62,284 bases of DNA from Legionellaceae bacterium. GTDB lineage: Bacteria > Pseudomonadota > Gammaproteobacteria > Legionellales > Legionellaceae. The first letter of the stretch is position 1. Each line of letters begins with the position of its first letter. Below are positions 7,904-17,886 of this stretch, one piece after another. The notes below the pieces were generated by a model. It made no database searches. It worked only from the letters and a program-made list of their open reading frames with translations, and was not told where the DNA came from. The stretch is taken from NCBI GenBank assembly GCA_029210265.1, contig JARGNP010000013.1, positions 1-62,284 on the forward strand. Direction: 5' to 3'. A program made the translations under genes and the position numbers.

Positions 7904-7932
7904 TTGCCTCACTCTATACGACTTAGTATGAT
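7904..7932 (+). promoter_or_regulatory. Probable sigma-70 promoter for the 7963 gene
   Basis: TTGCCT and TATGAT are separated by exactly 17 bases, 30 bases ahead of a GTG start with AAGGAG. It is divergent from the riboswitch-controlled ribB. Confidence 0.55.
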
Positions 7933-7962
7933 AAAAAATTACTCTCAAGCGAAGGAGCGTTT

Positions 7963-9486
7963 GTGGAATCCTTACCGTCACACGAAAAATACCCGCTTTT
8001 ATTCCAATCGTTCATCCTCGATCAACTCCTTTCGCGTATTTTATTTTTTGCTATTCTTCTTATTATTATTGGTCTTGTTATTTGGGATCGATATCAAAAA
8101 AAACATACCATTCTTCGAAACTATCCTCTGATTGGACGCTTTCGTTATTTAAGTGAATATCTGGGTGAGTTTTTTCGTCAATATTTTTTCACGAATGACC
8201 GAGAAGAACTGCCTTTTAATCGCGCTGAACGCAATTGGGTTTATCGTGCAGCTAAACACACTGATACTACCATCGGTTTTGGCTCCACACGCCCCCTTAA
8301 TCAAGTAGGAACCGTGTATTTTGTCAGCGCTCCTTTTCCTTTATTAGCTACCGGTAATGCAAACATTCAACCTATAACATTAGGGCCCTATTGCAAAATA
8401 CCTTATACATCAAAACACCTTTTTAATATTTCTGGGATGAGCTACGGTTCTATATCCAAACCGGCCATACTTGCACTCGCAAAAGGCGCAAAAAAAGCAG
8501 GCTGCTGGCTCAATACCGGTGAAGGCGGGGTTTCGCCCTATCACCTTGAGGGCGGTTGTGACTTAGTTGTTCAAATTGGAACCGCTAAATACGGGGTACG
8601 AGATAAACACGGTGCTCTATCTGACAAAAAATTACGTGAGCTCGCAAAAAAATCACAAGTAAAAATGTTTGAGATCAAATTAAGCCAAGGCGCAAAACCA
8701 GGCAAAGGGGGTATTCTTCCGGCGATCAAAGTAACCCAAGAAGTTGCTGAAATACGTGGGATTCCTGCCCACGAAGACTCCATTAGCCCAAACCGACATC
8801 CTGATATAAGCAATGTAAGAGAGCTATTAGACATGGTTCAACATATTCGGGAGATCACTGGAAAGCCTGTCGGGTGTAAATTTGTACTTGGAAGTTATGA
8901 ATGGCTTCATGATTTATGCTTGGCAATTCACAAGCGAGGTATAGCAGCTGCACCAGATTTTATTTCGCTTGATAGCGCCGACGGTGGTACGGGAGCCTCG
9001 CCTCAAGGGCTGATGGACTACATGGGTATTCCTATTTCTGAAGCACTGCCTAAACTTATCGATATTTTGGTTTTATACAACCTTCGCGAGCGCATAAAAA
9101 TTATCGTAAGCGGTAAACTCCTGACTCCGGCCGATGTCACTTGGGCTTTATGTGCAGGCGCTGATTTTGTCAACTCGGCCCGCGGCTTTCTTTTTGCTTT
9201 AGGCTGCGTTCAAGCCATGAAATGTCATCAAAACACCTGCCCAACAGGTATTACCACCCATAATCCTCGCCTACAACGCGGCCTCGTTGTTGAAGATAAA
9301 ATTGAACGTATTTTTAATTATGCCAATAACATGGCGTACGAAGTCGGTACACTATGTCATTCATGTGGTGTTGATGAACCGCGTCAATTACAACGAACAC
9401 ATGCACGCATTGTTCGTGAAGATGGATTTTCAGTTTCACTTGCTGATATTTTTCCCGACCAAAAACCTCTCCCCGAGTACAAATAA
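7963..9486 (+). CDS. FMN-binding glutamate synthase family protein, membrane-anchored
   Basis: The 507-residue protein has one N-terminal membrane segment (about residues 20-42, ILFFAILLIIIGLVIW), then a domain matching the central FMN/Fe-S synthase domain of glutamate synthase. Motifs: GEGGVSPYH, KPGKGGILP, LDSADGGTGASP, GADFVNSARGF, and the Fe-S cysteine cluster MKCHQNTCPTGI. It lacks the glutaminase and FAD/NAD domains, so it is a stand-alone relative often annotated as a glutamate synthase-like oxidoreductase; its true substrate is unknown. The GTG start has AAGGAG six bases upstream. Confidence 0.87.
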   Translation: MESLPSHEKYPLLFQSFILDQLLSRILFFAILLIIIGLVIWDRYQKKHTILRNYPLIGRFRYLSEYLGEFFRQYFFTNDREELPFNRAERNWVYRAAKHTDTTIGFGSTRPLNQVGTVYFVSAPFPLLATGNANIQPITLGPYCKIPYTSKHLFNISGMSYGSISKPAILALAKGAKKAGCWLNTGEGGVSPYHLEGGCDLVVQIGTAKYGVRDKHGALSDKKLRELAKKSQVKMFEIKLSQGAKPGKGGILPAIKVTQEVAEIRGIPAHEDSISPNRHPDISNVRELLDMVQHIREITGKPVGCKFVLGSYEWLHDLCLAIHKRGIAAAPDFISLDSADGGTGASPQGLMDYMGIPISEALPKLIDILVLYNLRERIKIIVSGKLLTPADVTWALCAGADFVNSARGFLFALGCVQAMKCHQNTCPTGITTHNPRLQRGLVVEDKIERIFNYANNMAYEVGTLCHSCGVDEPRQLQRTHARIVREDGFSVSLADIFPDQKPLPEYK

Positions 9487-9576
9487 ACAAAGTTTCTATT
9501 TTTAGACTATGATTTTTATGTGGGTCACATAAATTTAGATCTCATAAATGAGATCACACAAAAAGGTTGCTTGCTT

Positions 9577-11385
9577 ATGAAAAGGATTTTTTTAAGCTTT
9601 ATTTTATTTATGATCGCATGCACTTCATGGGCAGCACCTACCCAAGATCCTGTCCAAAGTGATGTAGAGAGGATACTCAAACAAGTCGATCCCGCCATCA
9701 ACCTTGGTGCACTTGTTGTGGATCTCAATACCGGTGAAACACTTTATTCACGAAATGCTTCAAAAGCATTTATTCCCGCAAGTAACATGAAATTATTTTC
9801 AGATGCCGCCGCACTGCTTGCCTTAGGCCCAAACTATCAATTTACAACTGAACTAAGCACCGATGCAACACGCTTAGAACAAGGCGTTTTAAAAGGCTCG
9901 GTTTACCTCTATCTCCCGGGCGATCCGTCATTAAAAAGTGAAGACGTAGCCGACTTACTCGCTGAACTCAAAACTTGGGGTATTAAGCGCATTGACGGTA
10001 ATATCATCCTCGCAAGCGCACGTCATAAAATTCATCCCTATGGACCAGGCTGGTCAAAAAAAGATTTAGATCACAGTTACGGTGCCCCACTAGCTCCGCT
10101 TATTCTAGATGAGAACCGTCTTATCGTGACCGTAAATCCAGCGGCTCGATCCGGTCAAAATGCACGAGTTGAACTTAATACATCCAATACAGGCATCACC
10201 TTACTTAATGAAGTCGTCACCAACACCACTGCAAAAGGCTGTGGCTTAAGCTATGTTATGGATAAAAAGAATCAACTCACGGTCCGCGGATGCATTGGAC
10301 TCGGCCAGTGGTCTGGTCAACAAAAACTTGCCATTAAAAATCCAGCGCGCTACGCAAAAGCGCAGATTAAATCAGATCTAAATAAATTAGGTATTATACT
10401 CAACGGAAAAATAAAATTTGGTAAGAAACCCCAATCAGCTCTACTTTTAGGCACTCATAAATCAAAATCGATTGCAGGGTTGTTAGAAAAAACATTAAAA
10501 ACCTCTGATAATTTATATGCTGAAAGCCTTTATTTACATACGGCAGAAGTTTTACATGGCTCACCGGTTAGTTGGAAAAAAGCCGAGCGTATTATTAAAA
10601 AATTTATAGAACAAGAAACGAATATATCCATGAAAAAAGCCGTACTACGTGATGGCTCAGGATTGTCTCGACAAGACCAACTCACTCCCAAGCAAACCGT
10701 CGCATTACTTAAATTTCTCCATGCGCGCTTTCCACTCGCCTACGAGTATATTTCTGCGCTTCCCGTGGCAGGGCGTGATGGCACGCTCAGCAAACGTTTA
10801 AAAAAACCATCGGAGCAGGGCTTTGTTCGCGCAAAAACAGGTACAATGTCTGGCATTACCAGCCTATCGGGTTACATGTATACAACCAACGCACACACAC
10901 TCGCTTTTGCGATATACATCAACAAAGGCCCAAAAACCAAAGCTAAGATCACCTGGCGTTATGCCTCGCTAATTGACCGACTATGTTCTTTTTTCTTAAA
11001 ACAAACGCCAAGCAATCATCCGAAAAAACGCGCGCTGCATGCGCACGATCGCATTGCTTTTCAAGAACACCCCGTACTCATCGAAACAACACGACAGCAT
11101 ACAAAAAAATGGCGTCATATTGAACTGGCCTTAAAACAGGCACTTAAAGGAAAACCTGTCGCGGTTATTTATCGAGGTGATCGCCTATTATTAGACGATC
11201 AATCAGGCGATGCAAATACCGTTTGGTCGGCTTTACAAAGCGTCAATAAAAAATATCCTTTTTCTGTTGCATTGCATGGCCGCGCTGCACCTAAAAAACG
11301 TTACGGGGCGCCTTCTCTGCTTTGGATAAAAACAAGTACGGCGTTGCCTACGCGAACATGGGTTCTTCAAGATTCAGCGACTTAA
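9577..11385 (+). CDS. dacB: D-alanyl-D-alanine carboxypeptidase/endopeptidase (PBP4, DacB family)
   Basis: This periplasmic peptidase of family S13 trims or cleaves peptidoglycan cross-links. A signal peptide (residues 1-19, ending SWA-AP) precedes the catalytic domain. Active-site triad: SNMK at residues 69-72, SDN within KTSDNLYAES, and AKTGT. The product is 602 residues, longer than Escherichia coli PBP4 (477); roughly 140 extra residues follow the last catalytic motif, basic at first (NHPKKRALHAHDR) and then a small alpha/beta-looking tail with no family I recognise. ATG 9577 was chosen for the signal peptide and AAAAGG upstream. Confidence 0.92.
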   Translation: MKRIFLSFILFMIACTSWAAPTQDPVQSDVERILKQVDPAINLGALVVDLNTGETLYSRNASKAFIPASNMKLFSDAAALLALGPNYQFTTELSTDATRLEQGVLKGSVYLYLPGDPSLKSEDVADLLAELKTWGIKRIDGNIILASARHKIHPYGPGWSKKDLDHSYGAPLAPLILDENRLIVTVNPAARSGQNARVELNTSNTGITLLNEVVTNTTAKGCGLSYVMDKKNQLTVRGCIGLGQWSGQQKLAIKNPARYAKAQIKSDLNKLGIILNGKIKFGKKPQSALLLGTHKSKSIAGLLEKTLKTSDNLYAESLYLHTAEVLHGSPVSWKKAERIIKKFIEQETNISMKKAVLRDGSGLSRQDQLTPKQTVALLKFLHARFPLAYEYISALPVAGRDGTLSKRLKKPSEQGFVRAKTGTMSGITSLSGYMYTTNAHTLAFAIYINKGPKTKAKITWRYASLIDRLCSFFLKQTPSNHPKKRALHAHDRIAFQEHPVLIETTRQHTKKWRHIELALKQALKGKPVAVIYRGDRLLLDDQSGDANTVWSALQSVNKKYPFSVALHGRAAPKKRYGAPSLLWIKTSTALPTRTWVLQDSAT

Positions 11386-11462
11386 AGTAAGACTTAAGAT
11401 AAAGCTTAGGTTATTTCTGTTATGATGAGTACTTACTGGTTTTACTAAAAAAAGAGGTATTT

Positions 11463-11747
11463 ATGCTTCAGGAACTTGCTCAGCAATACAACCATTCCAT
11501 TCAGACGTTTTATTTATTAATTCTTATCGTAAATGCTTTTATTCATATTTTATTTGCAGGCGCTGTCGCAAAAGATGCGGGACAACTTCAAAAACTAGGG
11601 CAACGCCCAGCACTCGTTGCAGCGCCTACCTGGGCTTTTGCAACGTTACTTGGTGGCGTTTTTATTGCCGCGGTTTATTGGTTTATTCATCATTCGACTT
11701 TAACGCGTCCCATTGCGCATCAAACAAACACACAAAGAAACAGCTAA
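11463..11747 (+). CDS. Small membrane protein, two TM helices
   Basis: The 94-residue protein has two predicted membrane helices (about 18-37 and 56-76) and a short polar C-terminus. AGAGG lies seven bases before the ATG. I recognise no family. It follows the dacB-like gene by 77 bases in the same direction and converges on the AI-2E-family gene. The sequence pattern suggests a real gene; function unknown. Confidence 0.7.
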   Translation: MLQELAQQYNHSIQTFYLLILIVNAFIHILFAGAVAKDAGQLQKLGQRPALVAAPTWAFATLLGGVFIAAVYWFIHHSTLTRPIAHQTNTQRNS

Positions 11748-11756
11748 AACCCAACC

Positions 11757-12797
11757 CTACTCCATTTCAACCTGCCCGTCTTTTGAAAGCATGATAGCGA
11801 ACGGGCGGGTTGCTGGAAAATGAGCACAGACAATCATCATCATGACCGTAATAGGTACCGACAAGAACATCCCAACAACCCCCCAAATCACACCCCACAA
11901 GCCTAAAGCAAACAAAATAACCAGAGGGCTTAAATTCAACGAACGTCCAAGATAACGTGGTTCAATCAACGAGCCAATCACAAACTGAACAGCAACAAGG
12001 CCCGATGTCATCGCAACAAACGGGAACCACGTTTGGAATTGAATTAAAGCTAACAGTGCCGGAAACAACGTCGCAATAATCGAGCCAATATTCGGAATGT
12101 AGTTTAAGAAAAAAATAAGAAGCGCCCAAAATTCAGCAAAATCGAGTCCAATCCATGTCATGATGATCCAGCTCGCAAAAGCCGTTAATAACCCCATCAA
12201 CGTTTTTAATCCCAAATATGTTTGTATATCGCGAAGGGTTCGTGTCATCAGTTCACTCATGACTTGACGTTGTTTTTCAGAAGGAACTAAACGTTTTATT
12301 TTTGTTGCAAAAACAACCTGCTCAACAAATAAAAACATAATATAAATTGCGATTAAAAATGCCGAGCTTGCGACCGTTGTAAAACCACCGTACACATTAA
12401 TTAAGATTTTTTGAATATCAAGATCGTCACTGAATCGCTCGACATAAGCCATGGATTTTGCAAGCAGCTGTTGATTCAGCTGGCTGGTCAAATGCTTAAA
12501 ACTTTCTTTATAGCGTGCTGAAGCATTAATCACCTCATTTACATTATCGGTTACAATATGAACGAGCTCCCACACGCAACCTACCACAACAACTAAAGAC
12601 AACAGCATGCTAATTTTCGCAGGCAAATACTTACCAAACCATGGCAAATGTTGTATGGACCGATTTAGCGTATTCAGTAAATTCCAAATAAAAAGCGCAA
12701 TCACCCAAGGCAGTAAAAAACTACGTCCGGTCATTAATAAATAACCAATCAACGTCACGCTGATTAATCCGGCAGAAAAAGTCATGATTCGATTCAC
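11757..12797 (-). CDS. AI-2E family (PerM/YdiK-type) membrane protein
   Basis: The 346-residue polytopic protein belongs to the AI-2E transporter superfamily. It has paired N-terminal helices, a long amphipathic stretch (about 70-140), and the conserved core NYIPNIGSIIATLFPALLAL followed by EPRYLGRSLNLSPL and the terminal helices. Members include putative permeases PerM and YdiK and Na+/H+ antiporters; the substrate here is unknown. The start appears to be GTG with AGGGA upstream; an internal ATG four codons on is an alternative. Confidence 0.88.
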   Translation of the reverse strand: MNRIMTFSAGLISVTLIGYLLMTGRSFLLPWVIALFIWNLLNTLNRSIQHLPWFGKYLPAKISMLLSLVVVVGCVWELVHIVTDNVNEVINASARYKESFKHLTSQLNQQLLAKSMAYVERFSDDLDIQKILINVYGGFTTVASSAFLIAIYIMFLFVEQVVFATKIKRLVPSEKQRQVMSELMTRTLRDIQTYLGLKTLMGLLTAFASWIIMTWIGLDFAEFWALLIFFLNYIPNIGSIIATLFPALLALIQFQTWFPFVAMTSGLVAVQFVIGSLIEPRYLGRSLNLSPLVILFALGLWGVIWGVVGMFLSVPITVMMMIVCAHFPATRPFAIMLSKDGQVEME

Positions 12798-12951
12798 ATG
12801 CGTTCCCTAAAACTTTACTTAAATAAGAAAAACAGATGAATCCATCATGGCATAAAAAAAATCTCAAAAACATGCCTGTCAAGACTGTTTTTAAAAAAAA
12901 TACTGCATTATAATACCAGCCGGTCTTGTTATACCACCCTCAACTATGAAT

Positions 12952-13100
12952 TGTGGATAAATAATAAATCCGTCTTCGCAATATAACCATAATCGTTTAC
13001 TGACCTCACGCAAAGACTTCGTAAAGCTATTGAAAAATAACGTTTTTTTGTTTTTTTACGCATCACAACCTTATCCCCATTATCTGTGGATAAGGTTGTG
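12952..13100. promoter_or_regulatory. Cluster of DnaA boxes in an AT-rich gap
   Basis: Two perfect TGTGGATAA sequences (reverse complement of the DnaA box TTATCCACA) lie at 12952-12960 and 13085-13093, and a one-mismatch box TTATCCCCA at 13071-13079 faces the last. The latter two lie in a 13-bp perfect inverted repeat (13064-13076 with 13088-13100). A T-rich run at 13043-13057 is adjacent. No T-run follows the hairpin on either strand, so it is not a typical terminator. Nothing else was seen in the 363-base gap 12798-13160. Confidence 0.5.
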
Positions 13101-13160
13101 GGTAGGATGAGAACTTTGTTAAAAATAAAGGTATTGTCTCGGTGCATCAAACAGCACCAG

Positions 13161-13766
13161 CTACATCATAGCATCACGCAACCAACTGCCATCACCATCT
13201 TCATCTTTATACGATAAAACCACGACTTCTGTACTACCTACTTTTACAAATTCTTCATTCAGCCATTTTGCCGCACTGGGAAGCACCCGAATACATCCAT
13301 GACTTGAATTAGTCGTAAGTTGTTCATATCCCGAGTGAATCGTAAATCCTCGATAAAAATACATGCAGTACGGCATTCTAGCACCACCGCCTGTATCAAT
13401 CGGATAGGCTTTGGACTTGCAATTTTCTCCACGCTTATAATAAATACGAAAATTTCCTGTAATTGTCCGACACGGTTCATTGGTGTCATCACAAAAATCT
13501 GCACCTCCGGAACCCATCCCTGTCATGACGCGCTCGCCTTCCTCGTTATAAGCAGCCCAAGCCGATACTTTAGGATCAAACACAAAAAGTTTCCGGCCTC
13601 GGGGTTTTATTTGTAGAGGAAAATGATTACGTCCATGCGTGTCTTTCAAGTGATGCGGCATGTAATGCACATCACCGTAATCATCGGTAATCACCGTGGC
13701 TTCATCAACATCAAGGCACGCCGTCAGGTTTAAACACAAGACCAACGGCAACCAAGCGTGTTTCAT
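13161..13766 (-). CDS. L,D-transpeptidase (YkuD) lipoprotein
   Basis: The 201-residue product carries a lipoprotein signal (MKHAWLPLVLCLNLTAC, lipobox LTAC), so it should be anchored in a membrane facing the periplasm. The YkuD catalytic motif is IHSGY...SSHGCIRV, with the nucleophile Cys and the conserved His. Such enzymes make 3-3 peptidoglycan cross-links or attach lipoproteins. The N-terminal half (KPRGRKLFVFDPKVSAWAAY) begins the beta fold. ATG 13766 lies four bases after the ettA stop; longer readings run into ettA. Confidence 0.9.
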   Translation of the reverse strand: MKHAWLPLVLCLNLTACLDVDEATVITDDYGDVHYMPHHLKDTHGRNHFPLQIKPRGRKLFVFDPKVSAWAAYNEEGERVMTGMGSGGADFCDDTNEPCRTITGNFRIYYKRGENCKSKAYPIDTGGGARMPYCMYFYRGFTIHSGYEQLTTNSSHGCIRVLPSAAKWLNEEFVKVGSTEVVVLSYKDEDGDGSWLRDAMM

Positions 13767-13770
13767 GTGA

Positions 13771-15447
13771 TTAATCTTCATGAAGACGGCGATATTTCGT
13801 TTTGGACGGATTATTTGCTGAATCACCCAAGCGACGCTTACGATCTTCTTCATAATCTTGATAATTTCCATCCACAAAAACAACCTTTGAATCCCCTTCA
13901 AACGCCAACAAATGCGTGCAAATTCGATTGAGAAACCAGCGATCATGCGAAACAACAATCGCGCATCCCGGAAAATTCAGCATCGCTTCTTCCAGCGCAC
14001 GTAAAGTTTCTACATCTAAATCATTGCTGGGTTCATCGAGCAGTAAAACATTCGCACCGCGTTTTAGCAAACACGCCAAATGCACACGATTACGCTCACC
14101 ACCGGATAAACTCCCCACACGTTTTTGTTGATCAGAACCTTTAAAATTAAACCGTCCAACATAGGCACGGGATGACATTTGAAATGCGCCGACTTGAATC
14201 ATATCGTGACCGTCAGAGATCATCTCCCAAGCGGTCTTATTATCATCTAAATTATCACGTGACTGATCAACGTACGCCAAATCTACCGTTTTCCCGATAC
14301 GAATCTCACCTTGATCTGGGGTAATTTGTTGTGTCAGCATTTTCAAAAACGTTGATTTACCCGCGCCATTCGGCCCTACAATACCTAAGATACCGCCTTT
14401 TGGTAATCTGAAATTTAATTTCTCAAATAAAACGCGATCGCCAAAAGCTTTAGACAAATTTTCACCTTCGATCACCAAATCACCTAAGCGCTCACCTGGC
14501 GGAATATATAAATCATTGGTTTCCTGGCGTTTTTGGAATTCTTTTGACGTCATTTCTTCAACACGCGCAAGTCGTGCTTTGTTTTTAACACGACGGCCTT
14601 TAGGCGAGCTACGTGCCCACTCCAGCTCAGCTTTCAATGCGCGATCGTGTGCTGACTCTTGTTTTTGTTCTTGTGCTAGGCGCGTGGTTTTTTGCTCAAG
14701 CCATGTCGTATAATTGCCTTCATAAGGAATACCTTCCCCTCGATCAAGCTCGAGAATCCACTGCGCTGCATTATCCAGAAAATAACGATCATGCGTAATC
14801 GCAACCACGGTTCCTGTAAACTCTTCTAAATAACGCTCAAGCCACGCAACACTTTCGGCGTCCAAGTGATTGGTTGGCTCATCCAGCAATAACATATCAG
14901 GGTTTGACAGCAGTAAACGACACAAAGCAACGCGACGGCATTCACCACCCGATAACACACCAATTAAAGCATCACCATCCGGCAGGCGTAAGGCATTAGA
15001 AGCAATTTCAAGCCGTCGGTCTAAATCCCAACCACCACCGGCTTCGATTGCTTGTTGTAGGTCGCCTTGCTCTTCAAGCAATGCGGTCATGGCATCATCA
15101 CTCATGGGTTCACAAAATTTTGCACTGATTTCATCAAATTTTGTAAGCAAACCTTTCATATCAGCTACAGCTTCTTCGACCACTTCACGAACCGTTTGTT
15201 TAGGGTTCATTTGAGGCTCTTGAGGTAGATAACCAATACTAATACCGGCCTGAGGACGCGCTTCACCTTCAAAATTTTTATCCACACCGGCCATAATACG
15301 TAACAGCGTTGATTTACCCGAACCATTTAGTCCCAGCACCCCAATTTTTGCCCCAGGGTAAAAACTAAGTGAAATATCTTTTAAAATCGCGCGTTGGTTT
15401 TCAACCACTTTACTCACGTGGTTCATTGTAAAAATATACTGTGCCAT
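13771..15447 (-). CDS. ettA: Energy-dependent translational throttle protein EttA (ABC-F)
   Basis: EttA binds the ribosomal E site and gates the first rounds of elongation according to the ATP/ADP ratio. The 558-residue protein has two ABC domains without membrane segments: Walker A GLNGSGKST and GPNGAGKST, signatures LSGGE in both halves, Walker B LLLDEPTNHLD and LLLDEPSNDLD, and the arm-containing linker between them. ATG 15447 has GGAG upstream and starts MAQYIFTMNHVSK, as in the family; the eight-residue extension beyond is not conserved. Confidence 0.95.
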   Translation of the reverse strand: MAQYIFTMNHVSKVVENQRAILKDISLSFYPGAKIGVLGLNGSGKSTLLRIMAGVDKNFEGEARPQAGISIGYLPQEPQMNPKQTVREVVEEAVADMKGLLTKFDEISAKFCEPMSDDAMTALLEEQGDLQQAIEAGGGWDLDRRLEIASNALRLPDGDALIGVLSGGECRRVALCRLLLSNPDMLLLDEPTNHLDAESVAWLERYLEEFTGTVVAITHDRYFLDNAAQWILELDRGEGIPYEGNYTTWLEQKTTRLAQEQKQESAHDRALKAELEWARSSPKGRRVKNKARLARVEEMTSKEFQKRQETNDLYIPPGERLGDLVIEGENLSKAFGDRVLFEKLNFRLPKGGILGIVGPNGAGKSTFLKMLTQQITPDQGEIRIGKTVDLAYVDQSRDNLDDNKTAWEMISDGHDMIQVGAFQMSSRAYVGRFNFKGSDQQKRVGSLSGGERNRVHLACLLKRGANVLLLDEPSNDLDVETLRALEEAMLNFPGCAIVVSHDRWFLNRICTHLLAFEGDSKVVFVDGNYQDYEEDRKRRLGDSANNPSKTKYRRLHED

Positions 15448-15479
15448 AAGGGCTACTCCAATTAGTGCCAATTAAATAA

Positions 15480-16505
15480 TTAAGTCCAATCTAAAATAAC
15501 TTTTCCAGACTGACCTGAGGCCATCATCTGAAAAGCATGTTGAAAATCATCCACCGGAAAATGATGCGTCATCACCGGTGATAAATCTAAGCCGCTTTGA
15601 AGCATGGCAATCATTTTGTACCACGTTTCATACATCTCACGCCCGTAAATACCTTTAAGTTCTAAGCCTTTAAATATCACTTGATTCCAATCAATCGCCG
15701 TTTCTTCGGGTGGAATCCCTAATAACGCCATTTTACCACCATGGTTCATGGTCTTCACCATATCGTTTAATGCCATAGGATTACCCGACATCTCTAAACC
15801 AACATCAAAGCCCTCGAGCATACCCAGCTCATCCATGGTGTCTTGAAGTTTGTTATATTTTATATTGATGGCACGTGTTGCACCCATTTTTTTAGCTAAT
15901 GCAAGGCGGTGTTCATTCACATCTGTAATCACCACATGTCGCGCACCCGCATGGCGAGCAATCGCGGCAGCCATCATGCCAATCGGACCTGCACCCGTGA
16001 TTAAAACATCTTCACCGATTAAATTAAACGACAGAGCACAGTGCGTTGCATTACCCAACGGATCTAAAATCGCAGCCTGATCGCCGGTAATATCATCGGG
16101 CAAAGGCAAAACATTGCTTGCGGGAAGCGCTAAATATTCAGCAAAACAACCTTGCCGATTTACCCCAACACCTTGGGTGTTACGGCATAGGTGCTGTCGC
16201 CCTGCACGGCAATTACGACAAATACCACACGTAATATGCCCTTCACCTGAAACACGCTGGCCTATGGTTAAACCTTTAACAGCTTGACCCACCTCAACAA
16301 TCTCACCAAAAAATTCATGGCCGACAATCATGGGCACAGGTATCGTCGCTTGCGCCCAATCATCCCAAGAATAAATATGAATATCAGTACCACAAATCGC
16401 GGTCTTATGAATTTTAATTAAGACTTCATGAACACCATGTTTAGGTACGGGTGAATCATCCATCCAAATACCAGGCTCAGGTTTTGCTTTAATAAGCGAC
16501 TTCAT
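15480..16505 (-). CDS. tdh: L-threonine 3-dehydrogenase
   Basis: Tdh oxidises L-threonine with NAD+ to 2-amino-3-ketobutyrate, which Kbl then splits. The 341-residue medium-chain dehydrogenase has catalytic zinc ligands in [15 protein letters not shown] and GHEFFGEI, a structural zinc site [15 protein letters not shown], and the nucleotide-binding [10 protein letters not shown]. Typical length. AAGGA precedes the ATG. The gene follows kbl by 44 bases, spanned by a 13-bp tandem repeat. Confidence 0.97.
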   Translation of the reverse strand: MKSLIKAKPEPGIWMDDSPVPKHGVHEVLIKIHKTAICGTDIHIYSWDDWAQATIPVPMIVGHEFFGEIVEVGQAVKGLTIGQRVSGEGHITCGICRNCRAGRQHLCRNTQGVGVNRQGCFAEYLALPASNVLPLPDDITGDQAAILDPLGNATHCALSFNLIGEDVLITGAGPIGMMAAAIARHAGARHVVITDVNEHRLALAKKMGATRAINIKYNKLQDTMDELGMLEGFDVGLEMSGNPMALNDMVKTMNHGGKMALLGIPPEETAIDWNQVIFKGLELKGIYGREMYETWYKMIAMLQSGLDLSPVMTHHFPVDDFQHAFQMMASGQSGKVILDWT

Positions 16506-16514
16506 ATGTATCCT

Positions 16515-16550
16515 TAATATAACGTCCTAATATAACGTCCTAATATAACT
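16515..16550. repeat. 13-bp tandem repeat between kbl and tdh
   Basis: TAATATAACGTCC occurs at 16515-16527 and 16528-16540, followed by a partial third copy TAATATAACT at 16541-16550 that runs into the kbl stop codon. Copy number could vary by slippage and change the kbl-tdh spacing. Confidence 0.85.
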
Positions 16551-17734
16551 TATATAACACCCAGTTCACGGCCTACGCGCCCAAACGCGTCCAACGCTTT
16601 ATCAAGATGCGCTTCTGTATGCGCTGCAGACATTTGTGTTCGAATACGCGCCTGACCCTTAGGCACAACAGGAAACGAGAAGCCGACCACATAAATACCT
16701 TCTTCAAGCAAGCGCTCTGCCATTTTTCCAGCTAAAACCGCATCACCCAGCATCACAGGCACAATCGCATGATCACCTGGCACTAAATTAAATCCTAATC
16801 GTTCTAAACCGGCACGAAAATAACGCCCGTTATCTTGTACTTTTTGAATTAAATCTTGGTTATTAATCACAAGTTCTAGCGCAGCTATCGAGGTTTCTGT
16901 AATCATAGGTGCGAGTGTATTGGAAAATAAATAAGGCCGTGAACGCTGTCGTAGCCAGGCAACAATCGCTTCGTTAGCCGCCGTAAATCCACCCGATGCG
17001 CCACCTAAAGCTTTACCTAACGTTCCTGTAATAATATCAATGCGATCAGATACCCCAAAATGCTCGGGCGTTCCTCGACCGGTCTCACCAACAAAACCTA
17101 CCGCATGAGAGTCATCCACCATCACCATAGCACCGTATTTATCAGCTAAATCACAAATAGCTGGCAAATTTGCCAAAATACCATCCATCGAGAACACACC
17201 GTCCGTTGCAATCAAACGAAAACGTGCATCACTGGCTGCTTGAAGCTGTTTTTCTAAATCTTGCATATCATTATTGGCATAACGATAACGCTTGGCCTTA
17301 CACAAACGCACACCATCAATAATACTGGCATGGTTTAAAGCATCACTGATAATCGCATCATCAGGCCCTAATAATGTTTCGAATAACCCCGCATTTGCAT
17401 CAAAACATGAGGGATATAAAATCGTATCGGGTTTACCTAAAAATTTACTTATTTTTTGCTCTAATGCTTTATGCGGTGCCTGCGTCCCACAAATAAACCG
17501 CACGGACGCCATGCCGTATCCGTATTTATCTAACGCAGCCTTTCCTGCGCTAACCAATGCCGGATGATTTGCAAGTCCTAAATAATTATTGGCGCAAAGA
17601 TTAATCACATCATGATTACCAAGACTTACCATGGCTTGCTGTTGATTTTGAATCACGCGTTCGGGCTTAAATAACCCTTCTTGTTTAAGCACGCCCAATT
17701 CTTCTTGAAAATGTGCTTCAAATGCATCACGCAT
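16550..17734 (-). CDS. kbl: Glycine C-acetyltransferase (2-amino-3-ketobutyrate CoA ligase)
   Basis: This PLP enzyme cleaves 2-amino-3-ketobutyrate with CoA into glycine and acetyl-CoA, completing threonine breakdown begun by Tdh. The 394-residue product has [13 protein letters not shown] at the N-terminus, [15 protein letters not shown], and the PLP-lysine motif [17 protein letters not shown] 17734 (MRDAF) has GGGAG at good spacing and matches the family start; ATG 17740 abuts the binding site. Confidence 0.96.
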   Translation of the reverse strand: MRDAFEAHFQEELGVLKQEGLFKPERVIQNQQQAMVSLGNHDVINLCANNYLGLANHPALVSAGKAALDKYGYGMASVRFICGTQAPHKALEQKISKFLGKPDTILYPSCFDANAGLFETLLGPDDAIISDALNHASIIDGVRLCKAKRYRYANNDMQDLEKQLQAASDARFRLIATDGVFSMDGILANLPAICDLADKYGAMVMVDDSHAVGFVGETGRGTPEHFGVSDRIDIITGTLGKALGGASGGFTAANEAIVAWLRQRSRPYLFSNTLAPMITETSIAALELVINNQDLIQKVQDNGRYFRAGLERLGFNLVPGDHAIVPVMLGDAVLAGKMAERLLEEGIYVVGFSFPVVPKGQARIRTQMSAAHTEAHLDKALDAFGRVGRELGVI

Positions 17735-17886
17735 GTTCATCTCCCTTCCCAGCATATATGAGCTTACGTTGCTCAAGCAGAATAAAAACATGCATCATAA
17801 CAAGCTAAGAACAAACTCACCAGAATAAGCATCTTTACACGATAAAATGAGGCTAAAAAATTTTAAAAAGGAACCTGAGAATATTC

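Noticed and set aside
13064-13100. Rho-independent terminator at the 13-bp hairpin
   Set aside because: No T-run follows the stem on either strand, and the arms contain DnaA boxes.
12944-13150. 68-residue minus-strand frame over the DnaA-box region
   Set aside because: Depends on a TTG start, has no binding site and no protein-like pattern; it overlaps the inverted repeat.
13771-13958. N-terminal extension of the L,D-transpeptidase into ettA
   Set aside because: It would overlap the conserved end of ettA and bury the lipoprotein signal that fits the start at 13766.
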